DNA from: Muraenolepis orangiensis | Lineage: Eukaryota > Chordata > Actinopteri > Gadiformes > Muraenolepididae | Direction: 5' to 3' | Assembly: GCA_027704905.1 (NCBI GenBank) | Contig: CM051002.1 | Coordinates: 12,771,955-12,835,954 of the forward strand | Length of the DNA: 64,000 nucleotides | Shown here: positions 23,258-60,222 of the stretch, piece by piece | Numbering within the stretch: the first letter of the stretch is position 1 | Layout: each line of letters begins with the position of its first letter | The notes under the pieces: generated by a model | The model's database searches: none | What the model was told of the DNA's origin: nothing | Seen by the model: only the letters and a program-made list of their open reading frames with translations | Translations under genes and position numbers: made by a program

Positions 23258-25400
23258 ATCCATCCATCATCTACCGCTTATCCAAGGCGGGTCGCGGAGG
23301 TAGCAGCTCCAGCAGGGAACTCCAAACTGCCCTCTCCCTGGCAACATCGACCAGCTCTTACTGGGAGATCCCGAGGCGTTCCCAGGCCAGTGTGGAGATG
23401 TAATCACCCCACCTGTACCTTGGTCTGCCCTGTGGTCTCCCAGTTGGACGTGCCGGGGAAACCTCACTTGGGGTATGGACTCACTCCCCACTTGGAGTAG
23501 ACAATCCACCGGTTTCCTGCTGGAAACTATAGCCTCAGATCTATAAGTGCTGATCCTCCTCAGACATGCTTCACATTCCGTTCCGATCCATGCTGAAGGT
23601 CATATACTGGTGACGCAAACAGGACCACATCATCCTGAGCAATCCTGAGCCCACCATACTGCAACCCCTCCTCTCCATGACTATGTCTTGAAATCCTGGC
23701 CATGAATATCACAAACAGAATGGGTGACAAAGCGCAGCCATGGCGGAGGCCAATACCCACTGAGAACAGGCCCGACTTATTACAGAGAATCCAAACACAG
23801 CTCTTGCTTTGGGAGTACAGAGATTGGATGGCCCTCAGTAGTGACCCCCGCACCCCATACTCCCGCAGCACCCCCCACAGTATTTCCCAGAGGACCTGGT
23901 CGTATGCATTCTCCAAATCCTTCTACAAAGCACATGTAGACTGCATGGGCATACTCCCAAGCCTCATCCAGGATCCTTGCAAGAGTGAAAAGCTGGTCCA
24001 TTGTTATACAACCAGGACGGAATCCGCATTGTTCCTCTTCAACTTGAGGTTTATCGGCCAAACCCACCTTTCCAGCACCTTGGAGTAGACTTTCCCAGGG
24101 AAGCTGAGTAATGTGATACCCCTGTAATTAGGACACACCCTCTGGTCCTCCTTTTTGAACAGGGGTACCACCACCCCCGTTTGCCACTCCTTAGGCACTG
24201 TACCAAACATCCACACAATGTTGAAAAGAGGTGTCATCCACGACAACCCCTCAACACTCCAGGGAGATTGATGTTTGCTGCCCATCATCCTCCAGCTCTA
24301 CTTCTAGTGCAGAGGGTGGGTTAGTTTGGTCAAGGAGTTCCTCAAAGTGCTCTTTCCGCCTCTTGAGGCACCAATGACCTTGAGCCCACAGCTCTCAACC
24401 GCAGCTTCAGCAATAGAAGCTTTGAACACTGACCGCTCTGGTTCAATGTCCCCAGCCTCCACAGAGATGCTGGAGAAATTCCACCGGAGGTGGGAGTTGA
24501 AAGGTCTCATGGGCAGGGGCATCCACCAGACGTTCCCAGTTAACCCACACTACACGTTTGGGCTGACCAGGTCCTTCTAGAGGCTTCCCTCGCCATCTGA
24601 CCCAACTCACCACCAGATGGTGATCGGTTGACAGCTCTACTCCTCTCTTCACCCGAGTGTCAAAAAAATGCGGCCTCAGGTCAGATGACACAATAACAAA
24701 ATTGATCATTGACCTTCGGCCTAAGGTACTGTGGTACCATGTTCACTTATGAGCATCCTTATGTTTGAACATGGTGTTTGTTATGGCCAATCCATGACTT
24801 GCACAGAAATCCAATAACAAAACACCACTCCGGTTCAGATCCGGTAGGCCATTCATCCCCATCACGCCCCTCCAAGTTTCCCCATCGTTGCCTACGTGTG
24901 CATTGAAGTCTCCCAGGAGGACTATGGAGTCCCCTATAGGAGCCCCATGCAGGAATCCATCCAGGGTGTCCAAGAAGGCGGGATACTTCTAACCGTCGCA
25001 TAGGCACAAACAACAGCCAGAACTTTGGCCCCCATGACCCTTAGGCGTAGGGAGGAAACCCTCTCGTCCACTGGGGTAAACGCCAACATAGCCACACTCA
25101 GCTGGGGACTTGTGAGTATCCCCACACCCGCCCGACGCCTCACACCCTGAGCAACTCCAGAGAAGAACAGAGTCCAACCCCTATCCAGGAGTTTAGTTCC
25201 AGAGCCAATGCTGTGCGTAGAGGTAAGTCACATCAGATCTAACTGATCTCCACCTCCCACCCAAGCTCAGGCTCCTTCCCCCCCAAAGAGGTGACATTCC
25301 ACATCCCCAAAGCCAAGTCTCTGGCTAGGTTTGGTCCATCGAGGCCCCCTGCCTTTAATGCCACCTGACTGGCAGTACACCCGACCGCAGAGATTCTTCT
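23258..25400 (-). mobile_element. Rex3-type (RTE clade) retrotransposon, decayed
   Basis: Read on the minus strand, it opens with an endonuclease (WNVTSLGGKEPEL, GDFNAHVGNDGETW, STDHHLVVSW). It continues into reverse transcriptase (WQTGVVVPLFKKEDQRVCPN, YRGITLLSFPGKVYSKVLER, GLRHGCALSPILFV). It ends with GGATAAGCGGTAGATGATGG and GATGGATGG, the typical Rex3 3' end. About 300 bp between endonuclease and RT are missing. The usual catalytic YADD-type motif reads as a damaged QDD, and stops and frameshifts are frequent. It is not functional. Rex3 is a teleost family, supporting the host assignment. Confidence 0.9.
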
Positions 25401-25478
25401 ATTTATTCCTTATTTTGACTAATAATGGCAAGTACTTCACACTGAATCAACTTACAACTCATCTGTATGAACATTTTT

Positions 25479-25612
25479 CCAGCCAATCAGAAGGGAGTTA
25501 AACCAGCTGTTCAGAACCTTGGGATTTTCAAACAAACCAGAAGCCGGGGATTTAAACCAGCCAATCAGAAGCCGGGGATTTTCCTTAGCCAATCAGAGGC
25601 TGGGGATTTTTA
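25479..25612 (+). repeat. Short repeat cluster with three CCAAT boxes
   Basis: A unit close to AGCCAATCAGAAGCCGGGGA recurs about four times. Three copies keep GCCAATCAGA (25482, 25560 and 25587), a full NF-Y-type CCAAT box. No nearby transcription unit is evident, so function is open. Confidence 0.6.
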
Positions 25613-25873
25613 TGTTTATGTTATACGTTCTTTCAAATGTTTTTAAAGTTCTGCTTGGGTTTGAAAAGTTTTCAAACTATATTTGTAAATACAGATAAGG
25701 CATGAACTCCTTTTGATAATGTCCATGACACTCTTTGTAGTATTGTAGTATTATTCCTTGGCCATTAGAAATGAACACACAAAACGTCCCAGACATGTTA
25801 AAAAATCTGTAAAGAGAAAAAACTAAAATGAATTATGTTTTCTTGGTATGACATTCGAATTTTTCAACTGTAG

Positions 25874-26262
25874 ACTTTTGTTCCATTTCCAAATGCAACC
25901 GTAAATCTCATGTTCAGCACAAACACAGTAAATTACATTAAAAGCTGATGCTAATGCTTTAATATATCACATTATCAGGTTATATGTCACAGGAACGCAT
26001 TTTAGGTCCGCTCCTTGGCTGTCGTTTCCCATTAGTCACGTCAATTCAATGTCTGGTCGTTTTGGCACGTGGCCGTGTTCACATTATGTTAAAGAGAAAT
26101 AGATTTCAAGCTAAATTATGACCAGATGAATAGGCTTAGGAGCAAAATATGGAAAATTGAAGAAGGGAATAACAGCAAGACTAATCTAATTAATGTGCTA
26201 ATCTAATTAATGAAAATATGTGTTACTGAACTGTTTGCTCACCCTTGGATATTAATTACAAG
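25874..26262 (+). repeat. Copy 1 of a ~390-bp direct duplication
   Basis: It matches 29769-30165 over its whole length. Shared blocks are CCAAATGCAACCGTAAAT, CACATTATCAGGTTATATGTC and AAGCTAAATTATGACCAG. There are substitutions and small indels throughout, so the duplication is old. No open frame is conserved. Confidence 0.85.
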
Positions 26263-26455
26263 TCCAAACAGATCACATTGTGCACTCACTTAAAAAGTAA
26301 AAATATGTAACAATCTCGTTTTTGCCTTGCGTTTTTGTACCTCTGCCTCAACCCTCGACTACCTGTTACCAACCCCTGCTTGCCTTGACCACGTTTTGGA
26401 TTCGCCCTGTCTGTACCTCTGCCTTTGATCACACTATCGGCTCGATCCGCTCATG

Positions 26456-26550
26456 TGTAGCCAACGCTAACTTAGCCAACTGTAGCCAACACTAACTCAG
26501 CCAAGTGTAGCCAACACTAACTCAGCCAAGTGTAGCCAATGCTAATGTTA
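26456..26550 (+). repeat. 25-bp tandem repeat, ~3.8 copies
   Basis: The unit TGTAGCCAACACTAACTCAG plus CCAAG repeats with few changes. A pyrimidine-rich, semi-repetitive stretch (26310-26455) precedes it. Confidence 0.8.
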
Positions 26551-27537
26551 GAAACTCAAATATCCAGACCCCAGTGATGAACGCTAAACTATTTGATCAT
26601 TTCAGGCTTTGACATACGCAATGAATTAATAATAACACAGTGGCTGTGCAGTCACATTCTCACAGAGCGGTCACTGTGCTGAACTTTTCCCTTTCACCAA
26701 GCAAGAAAACTGCAATGTTATTCAATTTTAACAACACAAATTCAAAAGCACTATTAAAATAACAAATATAAGTCTGAACTCACATCCTCGTGGTCTTGGT
26801 AAGCAAAATTTCACTTGAGTTGTATCCTGCAAACCGGGGGCTAATTGCGTTGTTTTTTCTAATGCCGCGTTGTTTTCTGTAATCTTTTTCTTTTCCGCTA
26901 ACTTTTGAAAATGTATCAACTGAAGTTATCAATATAAATTATCCAAAACTTGTAATGACAAGTGGAGTTAAAGATAATAAATAAGTTGATATAACCTAAT
27001 AGGGCTATCGTTGTTTACAGTATACAACAAATCTTTATAAGGTACAATAAGTCCTCCAGATGTTTATTTGAACCAAATAAACATCTGATGATTGTGCATA
27101 AAGCAGCCAGTTTTGCCGATGGCATCCTAATCCCATAAATCTTAATAACTGTCACCTGGGTTGTGTCACAGATTAGAAGCTAATAAACGTTGATTCCCCC
27201 CATCCCCCCTAGATAAGGGCTGCTAACGGTACCCCTCAGACGTAGCGACACCTTTCATGAAAGTAGAGTGTGCGAGAGTTCCGGCGGCCTGCTTTGTCAC
27301 AAAGTAGGTTGAGGTGGATCCAAACAGTGTCAACACAATCATCCGGTCCTTTCCTGTGACAATGTGGTGAGATTGGGAACAGGACATGTATGTTGGTGAG
27401 CTAGTGCCGTGCTGTGGGAGCCGGCTGTGTGACAGTGTGAAACAGGCATGCACAGCTGGCTGGCTTCTGTTTGATTGAGGTTGGGACTTCTGCTTTCCTA
27501 AAAAAGGCATTTTGTTTAGTGCAGAACTAGATACCGT

Positions 27538-27602
27538 GCTTTACATCCTGTCCTATGTATTCACACGCATACCGTGTGAATACATAGGACAGGATGTAAA
27601 GC
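27538..27602. repeat. Perfect 30-bp hairpin with 5-nt loop
   Basis: Arm 27538-27567 (GCTTTACATCCTGTCCTATG and 10 more bases) is the exact complement of 27573-27602, with loop CATAC. There are no mismatches in 30 bp. Confidence 0.95.
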
Positions 27603-28732
27603 TAGGGAGAGAGCACTGGGTATATTCTTGTCATTCTCACAGATGTAGTTTGGTTCACCAGGGAAATTGAAGAATGTCCATGGAAAACACTCATCACTGA
27701 ATCCAGTTTCCCTCATGGATATTGTAGTACCCCTAGCTGTCCGTTAGGGCACTGCGGGAGTTGCCTAGAAAAAGAAAACCTCTGTAATTGACAATAGGAA
27801 TATGCCATCCGGTACACGGCCCAGTGGAAATCAAACCCTTAAACCCTGCAGTGTTAATGTCATGCTCTACACAGAATGAAAGAATAACTGAAAACATATG
27901 CATGCAGATCTGAATACTAACGCATCACATTGAAATAGTTTCAAATTTTTAGAATGTTATTTTCAAACAAGCTAAGAAGACTTTTTTCCCCTTGAGATAA
28001 TAATAAAATAATAATAATAATAACAATAGTATGACACCAACAATAATCAATAACAATAATCAGAAGAGAAGGTCAAGCCCCATGTGAGTCACTTATTGTC
28101 AATGGAAAGGGCACACTTGCTAGAACAAATGTTTGATAACTATTGATCCATTCCACATTGATGGGGCGAATTGCATTTCTAAAAAACACAACAGTGTTCT
28201 ATTTGGTCAGGGCGTGAGGTCACTGTGTGGACAGGCATCGGAAAGCCAAGGGCGGTGTGGGGTGTTTGGCCGTAGCACGGTTTTCTGTGCTCAGAATGCA
28301 TGCCGAGACCAGCGATGACTCATCATAGCCCCTCCGCAGCCTGAAGGACAACACAGCCGAAAGGCTGACACCAGAATAGTGGTGTTGGTGGTGGTGGTGG
28401 TGTTGGTGGTCTTGGTGAACGGCTCACAGACAGAGAAATAATAAGGGCTAAAGCAACAGACGTCTCAGGAAGGCCAGGTGGGAGGTTTTTTGTCGTGTTG
28501 GTTTGTGTTGGTTGTGGTTACAAACCCGCTCTTCATTTCAGTGTTACATTTTTACGTTGGATCACATTGACGCATCTGTTTAATGAGAATTAACATCAGA
28601 ATGCGCACTAGCACAGGTAGGGTGTTGTGTTCATTTCCTGAACAGCTTGCTATGAACACTCTTCAAAGACCTACTGCACTTCAAGCACTATCACTGCTGT
28701 GCAGAATTAGGTTTGCCAGCGCAAACACACAA

Positions 28733-28734
<2 letters not shown>

Positions 28735-28788
<54 letters not shown>
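28735..28788. repeat. (TG)n microsatellite
   Basis: 27 uninterrupted TG units. A (GGT)n-like patch lies just upstream at 28379-28412. Confidence 0.98.
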
Positions 28789-29768
28789 GAGAGAGGCCAT
28801 TATTACAAGCTAACTGTCTGAGTGTCTACTTATGCACCTGTGGCTTTTCTAAAATCACAGGCATAATTGAAGAAATGGAAGCGTGACATCATGGAACCCA
28901 GTGATGAGTGATTGCGCTGTGTTACCCCATGCAGGTCCACCAACCCTGAAGACACGGTGGACATGCACCTGTGGAAAAGCCCCAGTCATAGTTATATGTC
29001 GTCCAATTGAAGGCCCAAGCATCCACTATCCAGTCAGATGACCAAGCGGGTGTAATCCATCAACCTGGAGAGCCAACTGTGGGCGGATCACTTCACCACC
29101 ACCACTATAATACTCAGAGCCTTCAAGTTTGTCTCAGGCATTGTAAGCCTGAACCCTGACCGACGGGCAGGCTACCTCGATTGAGTGAAAGCGACATAAC
29201 CTTGCAGTCGCCAAACGGCTTTGCTCATCATCTGTCTTGTCATATTCCGAGCGTCATGTCTCGCTGTGTGGTCTCCTTCCTTGCTGTGCAACAGTGACAA
29301 ACAGAAGCTCTGTGGTGCCACGGCCCGGCTGTTTGTTATGTATGCCGCATAGAGCCCACAGGAACCGTGGAGAATATTGCTGTCAGAGGTGACGCCATCT
29401 GTAAAGCACGCATGTCTCCCAGTCTCGCCGAGCTCAGCTCCAAAGGAAACGTTCCATACATGCATAATATACATGCGTGCATGTATAATGTACATGTATA
29501 CATGTCAAATATACCGGTACCGGTTTGGAAATCCACATTAGCAGGGGATTATAGTATACAGTACACAATGTTTTATGGCGTGTGTGTGTGTTTAGGTTGA
29601 GTACAATTGCTTACATGCATCTTGCAACATGCATCATTTAATGCATTACATTACATGAATATCATCATTTTCCCCCATTGGCACATTTCACGGGACATGA
29701 CTATTAGCCGTGAATACCACATTATTTCTCAGTCTTGTAATATGACATATGCAGTTTTCACCCGATAA

Positions 29769-30165
29769 GACTTTTTGTTCCAATTCCAAATGCAACCGTA
29801 AATGTCATGTTCAGCACTCTACTCACAAACCGATAAAAGCCAAACTAATGCTTTGATATGTCACATTATCAGGTTATATGTCAGAGGAACGCATTTCAGG
29901 TCCGCTCCTTGTAAGTTGCTGTCGTCTTACATTAGTCGTGTAGATTCACACGCTGGTCGTTTACCAGTGTTTTGGCATGTGGTCGTGTTGGCATTAAGTC
30001 AAAGAGTAGAAACAGATTTTTCAAGCTAAATTATGACCAGGTGAAGAGGCTTAGGAGCGAAAATATGAAATCGTGAAGAGGGGAATAACAGCAAGGCAGT
30101 GCTAATCTAATTTATGAATATACGTGTAACTGAACAGTTTGCTCACACTCTATGATATTAATTAT
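29769..30165 (+). repeat. Copy 2 of a ~390-bp direct duplication
   Basis: Partner of 25874-26262, about 3.9 kb away in the same orientation. Both copies end near GATATTAATTA. It may be a dispersed repeat or a local segmental duplication. Confidence 0.85.
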
Positions 30166-30701
30166 GAAGAATGCTAAGCTAAGGGCTGGGCCTTGGGGGG
30201 GATGCTCTGATATATTGGATCTGTCAGAGCATCTGTTGCTCATTGACAGAAGAAGCTTTGTTTTAGAAAAACGTTATAGTCCCCCTGCAGCCGATATTAA
30301 CAACGTGTTAACAACCGCTTGTTTACAACTGTTTGTCTTGGGGGACGACGTAAACAGAGTGTTTAAGAGAGGAGCGTTTTGTTTCCACTTCTAATCTCAA
30401 AAATGAGGTTGTGTGGTCATTGAGCATCGAAAGCATTTCTTTAATTGACTCTGTGCATCCTCGAACAGTCATGCGATGTTTCTTTGGATCTTATCGAGGC
30501 CCGGAAGGTCCCCTGCATCTTTATGTGGTTCAGAGACATGGAGGACACTTGTAATCCGAACATCAAACTGGGATTCCATTGTTCCATTCAATTGATTGAA
30601 TAAACCTCCCCCGGGAAATGTTCTTGACTTATGTGTCTGTCTTTGTTTATCGTCAGAGGACATTGGTTCTTTTAGATAAACTGCTATGCCCTATCCACAC
30701 T

Positions 30702-30725
30702 CACACTCACACACTCACACACACA

Positions 30726-30774
<49 letters not shown>

Positions 30775-30789
30775 ACGTACACACACGTA

Positions 30790-30821
<32 letters not shown>

Positions 30822-30822
30822 G
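30702..30822. repeat. Interrupted (CA)n microsatellite
   Basis: CA repeats broken by several CGTACG units around 30770-30790; total about 120 bp. Confidence 0.95.
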
Positions 30823-31325
30823 TCTTGTGTCACATAGGCTCTTTCATCTCAGTGTGAAGACCATCTTGTGGTCGTTGAACACCATGGCTACCTATTAACC
30901 TTCATCCATCCATCCATATGTCCATCTGTCTATGTGTATGCATGCTCGCAGACACAGACACACAGACAGACACAGACGCAGACGCAGACGCACACACACA
31001 CCTATCCATGTATCGACCCCGCCCCCCCCCCTCCCCCCCACTCAGACCTGTAAGCCTGTGACGTTTATTTGGGTTTCTGTAGACTGCGTGCAGCAGGAGC
31101 TCCGCCATGTGGCTACAAGCTGAACTACAGTCGAATCTCTACTTTTTCTTGTGTGTTTCGGCACAGAACACAGCTGTGGCTATTTTATATATTCATAATT
31201 GTATATAAATATTCTATTTACATATACATATTGTGCAGTTTTAGTAACATTACTGAAATATAGGCCTCGATATTTTGCTGGTTGATTGCTTATTTTGTTA
31301 CAACATTTCATGTTGGCCAACTAAT

Positions 31326-32694
31326 TACCTCCGCCATAGAAGATGGACGGAGTTCATGTTTTCACCTGTTTGTCAGTTTGTTTGTTTGTCTTTTAACAAG
31401 ATAACTCAAAAAGTAATTGACGTAATGGGACTAAACTTGGTGTTTTAATTACCCATTGGCCAAGGACCAATTAATTCGATTTTGGTGAAGATCCAGGAAT
31501 TTTACCAGGATTCTTTATTATTGGGAGAAATTGCACTTGCGAAAACGCACATTTTTGGATAATAAACTCACACACTATTGGGTGGATTTTAATTAAACTT
31601 GAGTGAGTTGGTGGATTGTTTCAAACAATTTGTTAGCATTGAAAGATAAAATCTCATTGCAGTATGATAGCCATGTACATTTTTACATATTTACTGTACT
31701 TACCGTATAATATATATATATATGAATCTTCAACTGTTGATACAACTGCATATCCCTGCTCACTACCTGCTGTGTATATATATGTATCCTGTTGATATAA
31801 TTGCATACCCCTGCTCACTACAGGTTGAATGCACATATCTCATACATACTCACACAAGTTATTTTATACCTGTTTTTAAAACTTGTAGACTGTCTTTACA
31901 TCTTATTGAAGCCCCGTCAATTATATATTACCATGCACTTTACTGCAACATTTGCACTCTGGTTAGACGCCAAATGATTTCCGCTGTACTGTACTTGTGC
32001 TGCTGTGCACAATTGATTTGGATGACACTTGATGGGTTGGTGGATGTTTGGCCATGGCCCACGCGTGTATTATATTTTTGTATTGAGAGACGGGGTGGAA
32101 AATTCCATTTAGGGTAGTTTTCAAAAATGAAGATGACAATTGGTCATAGATCAATTAAGGGACCACAGCCAATGTATTCAATCTTTAAAAAAAAATCTGG
32201 ATCCAGGATTGTTTTGAATGTTCTAAATCTTAATCTAAATCTGGAGGACTTGAATCCTCTTTATTGGTTACATACATGTACACACACACTCACAGTGAAA
32301 TGCGTTTCTCTGCATTTAACCCATTGCAGTATTAGGAGCAGCGGGCAGCTATTTTATATACAGCGTCCAGGGTAGCAGTGTAGGGGTCTGGTGCCTTGCT
32401 CAAGGGCACCTCGGTAGTGTCCAGGTGTTTTAGGGACTTGAACCGGTGACTTTCCGGTTCCAAAGCCAAGTTCCAACAGACTTAGCGACCTACTGCCTTC
32501 ACAATTATTAGATTATTTGATTATACAGCATTGGGAGATGGAAAAAGGAAATGTGGTTACCTCATGTACGGGTGTCCAATTAAATCAGTAGGGGAAAAAT
32601 GTCTTTACAGGGATTGTTTAGCCTCAGAGATAACAGGGCTAAGGGGACTTTTTGGTGTGGCGGAGGTATGCGCTCTACTGAGGCCCCTCTAGTT
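31326..32694. mobile_element. Composite repeat with ACCTCCGCC / GGCGGAGGT ends
   Basis: The left side reads ACCTCCGCC, then GTTTGTTTGTTTGTC and AACAAGATAACTCAAAAAGT. The right side ends GGCGGAGGTATGCGCTCT and CCCCTCTAGTT. These are the two ends of a very common teleost repeat. The middle is replaced by other sequence: a ~75-bp tandem pair near 31725-31830, and a SINE at 32258-32482. Confidence 0.55.
32258..32482 (-). mobile_element. tRNA-derived SINE (family B)
   Basis: Reverse complement gives ACTTGGCTTTGGAACCGG, box-B-like GGTTCAAGTCC, GAGGTGCCCTTGAGCAAGG, CTGCTCCTAATACTG, GGGTTAAATGCAGAG and a TGTACATGTATG tail. The same order occurs at 54383-54606 and 59738-59981. Confidence 0.85.
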
Positions 32695-32870
32695 TTACAA
32701 ATGAAATACTGAAATGGTTTGGGTCATAGAGCAACAATGGTTTATTTTGACACAGAGGTTCTCAACGACTGGTATGGTGTACATTATATCACAGGATTTC
32801 AACCAATCACAACCCCCCCCCCCTCCTCCCAATCAACAGTCAACTGACAGCATCACTGGACGAATGTTTA

Positions 32871-33008
<138 letters not shown>

Positions 33009-33009
33009 T

Positions 33010-34659
33010 TAACAGAGAGAGAGAGAGAGATATTAACAGTATGACACAGCAGGCACTCTCGTCATAGTGGATGACCAACAGCATTATCCATGTCAGCATA
33101 CATTCCAGAAACAAACAATGAAGAACTGGTCATCTGTACATCACATTAGCAAGACAGGACACTGCGCCCAGTGTCCTACAAGACCGTGCAGTAAACAGGT
33201 TCCTAACCGCCAGTTCTAATGCCGCCATGCTCGCCAGAATTCTGCTTTAGGGGCAGGAGGGAGCTAAATCATAAGAGTTCACAGGTCAAACACAGTAGGC
33301 CTACAGGCAATTCACAAGTAAGAGATCCCTCCTCTTTTAGCCGTTCTGAGATTGGACTTTTGAATTGAATCAGTGTGGCGTGTACAGTAGTCTTCATCAT
33401 GGTTACCCCTACCACAGCATAGCAGTCATAACCCTCCCTTGTACAGCGATGAGAGAATGACCTTTCCAATGCATTGCTAATACTTGTGAGTGTGTGTGTG
33501 TGTGTGTGTTGAATTAGTTTGTAGTCTAAGAGCATGGAAAAGTAATTAAGTAGTAATTAACAAATGAAAATATCATATTTCTAACAAAAGAGACAACTCT
33601 GTTTAAGACAAACATATTGCTGTTAACATTTTAATTATAAAAGTACAATAAAAAAATGATGTTGTGCACAAAAGGCACTTTTAAAATTGTCTAATCCTCT
33701 TGTACAAAGACTTTATAAATTAACAAAAATGCTAAAACATTAAAAACAAATAAATGTATGATCATATAGGTGATACACTGGATCAACTATTGCAACATTG
33801 TGAATGTGATATGCACAGTTGTCAATATGATACTTTTTGTTTTACTTTCAATTGATTGAATATATTAGATGAGTCATAATGCCGAGATAGATAGAAGCAA
33901 TACCATTAGGAACCAGCAGAGGGCATGAGTGCACTGTTTTATGGCTATGTTGTAATGCATTGGTCACTGTTACCTACTCTCTGTCCTTAAGAAATCCAGA
34001 GTAGAGATGGATATTCTGTTGATGGCATATAAAAATACATTGAGATGCAAGCAAAGCATTCCAGTTTAAAACCAGGAAAAGCAGTTTAGAGCAATAGCTA
34101 TACAACTGGAATCAGTGTTTGATATTCATGCTAATGTCCAGGCTTATTTGTTTCGTAGTTTTTTAATTTCAGTTTAACTAAATATTTTTTTGTTTAGTCG
34201 TTTGGGATCTTGACACAGGGCTTTGCCGTTTCCCATTTGTTTCCTTAAAAAGGAAAATATAAGTATTTGTGCATTTTACCAAACCAAGGCACCACAAACA
34301 GCTATTGTTTCAATTGTCAGACAACACACCGCAAAAACATGCATGTTTTTTGGGATGCTAAATACGTTTCAGGACGTTTGGCGTAAGCAACATTTGTTAA
34401 TGGCAGGAAAAACAGAAAATGTAGAGATATTTGAAATATAATTCATATTATTCCCTTAACATGAAAGGGAGTGCGTTACTGCTAGCACCTGTCTATATCT
34501 ATGAATACAGACACGTACAGTCAGCCGCAACAAGCCTAGTATGCTTACAGTATAGAGAACAACGTTACGAGGGGACTTCACACGCTACAGATTGGATTTT
34601 ACCTTTTTTTTAAGTAACATTTTATATTATTTTAGATTAGATTTGAATAGATTAGAAAA
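33010..34659. other. Intergenic AT-rich sequence
   Basis: No gene or element recognised apart from a short (TG)n at 33489-33508. It lies between the composite repeat and the probable srgap3 3' UTR. Confidence 0.6.
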
Positions 34660-36434
34660 AATGCCATTTTATTGCATTTGTGTGAAACGTGGGAAATACT
34701 TTTCAAAAATGATTTTGAAAAAGCAGTAATTACTGATGGACATTATGCTTTAAACACTGTTCAGCATCACCGGCATGTCTACGGTAGACTTCTGGAAATA
34801 AACAATGTGTACAATACACAGTGGAAACACGGTCAACGGACTGTGTTCCTTTCAGGTATGGGAAATGAAAAATATCCTATTTTTGTGGTTTGAAGTTAGA
34901 CACATTTACAACAATCCCTTGTTGTAAACCTCTGTTGAGCATCGACCTCTACAAGATTACAACACATTATTTACAAATAGTATACATGTGCTTTTTTTTT
35001 CCCTCTCACAGATTTTCTCACTAAATACATTTACATTTGTTTTCGGTAACACATTTTGTTTTTCAAAGACAAACTCAAGCAACACAAAAGTGGTCCGATC
35101 CACCCTCAGAGGGGACGGGAACCACTCACAGTAATCATTACTGCCCCCATACGTGGATCTCTGTGGCGGTAGTGACAACAATATGTTATTTGTCCTTATT
35201 AGGTTGCCATATTTATATCAGCACACCAAAACAGATGACAGCTTATGCCATCCCCCCCCCCCCCCACGTCCCCTCCCTGACCTGTGCTTAATGAGTACGA
35301 TCAAATATTCACTATTCACAAATTGTGTTTTTGGATTGATTCTGGCTATTGATTAAATGGCTGCTATTTAACAAGCAATGATGTTTCACACAAGAGTGTC
35401 CACCCAGACGTACGATGGCTAGATCAGTGTACCAGCCTACCCAGTTGACCGCACCAATGGGTAGGCTTAAACTAAACCTTCATACATCTGGGTGGACACG
35501 ATGGTGAAAGAAAACTGGGTATTCGCTTAGAAGTTAAAGTTAAAACAGATGGTAGGGCATAGATGGAGAAAACATGCCGGAACAGGGTTTGAACTGATCC
35601 ACGTTGGAGAAAGTTTAGACAACTTCAGTTCATTACGACAAATGCTAACCTTGCCCCACTGGAAAGAGAAGCAAAGCGTTATGTTAAACCATGACATCCC
35701 AAACGGTCAACTTTTGGTGTACTCAAATATGGCACAGAAAAGAAAAAGAACAAAAATCATATCATATTCTTTATATTGTTAGTCCGCTAAACATCCAATA
35801 CCGTATATTACAAACAGAACACAACTTCAAGTATCTTTTTACTTTATATACAGCCTAATGGTGGCCCCCCCCTTTTTGCCGCTTAAATCAGAACATCACC
35901 ACGATAAACCATCAAACACTAATGCCAAAACTGTTCACGACAAGTATTGCAGTCAATGTATCTCTGAAGAGAGAACATGGCCACAAACGTATTATTTTAC
36001 TTATTTTTGAATAATCTTTTACCTTGAGGTAAAACTGAAGTAGCAGTTTGCTGCCCCGAGGTTCACCTTTGACTCATTCTCACCTGTTTTGTATTTTTAA
36101 AGAACTGTAGTGGCGGGGGGGGGGGGGGGGGGGGAAGGGGCGGAGCTACACTACTCTATCAATCCTTGACAGATCCTCCAACTCTATAAGGCTCCCCTCA
36201 AGGAGCTTTGTGAAATCATTAATCAAGTCACACACACACACACAGAGAGAGAGAGAGACGCACACACACACACGCACAAACCTGGAAACAATTTACACCC
36301 GTCTGCTTTTTTCCTTTTCTTTTTTCCACCGGCAACACCCATCTCTCTCGTGCAAACTCCCCCTCCTCCACCCACCCCCCCCCCCCCCCCCAACCAACCA
36401 TCCTCCTCACGCACCACACGACGCCAACATGCAT
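34660..36434 (-). other. srgap3: Probable srgap3 3' UTR (end not fixed)
   Basis: Sequence downstream of the stop codon. It includes a C18 tract (36373-36390), short CA/GA runs, a G20 tract near 36115 and the hairpin 35396-35499. The first clear AATAAA on the minus strand in this stretch is at 34673-34668, a possible poly(A) signal. Nothing in the sequence proves where the transcript ends. Confidence 0.3.
35396..35499 (-). repeat. 104-nt imperfect hairpin downstream of the srgap3 stop
   Basis: The outer arms start GTGTCCACCCAGA on both strands and pair over 23 bp with three mismatches. An inner pair CCTACCCA/TGGGTAGG closes the loop. It sits ~0.94 kb after the stop codon, so it is probably transcribed in the srgap3 3' UTR. 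Confidence 0.75.

Positions 36435-60222
<23,788 letters not shown>

Noticed and set aside
23560..25177. Functional reverse transcriptase/endonuclease gene
   Set aside because: The Rex3 frames are broken by stops and shifts, a segment between endonuclease and RT is missing, and the catalytic motif is damaged.
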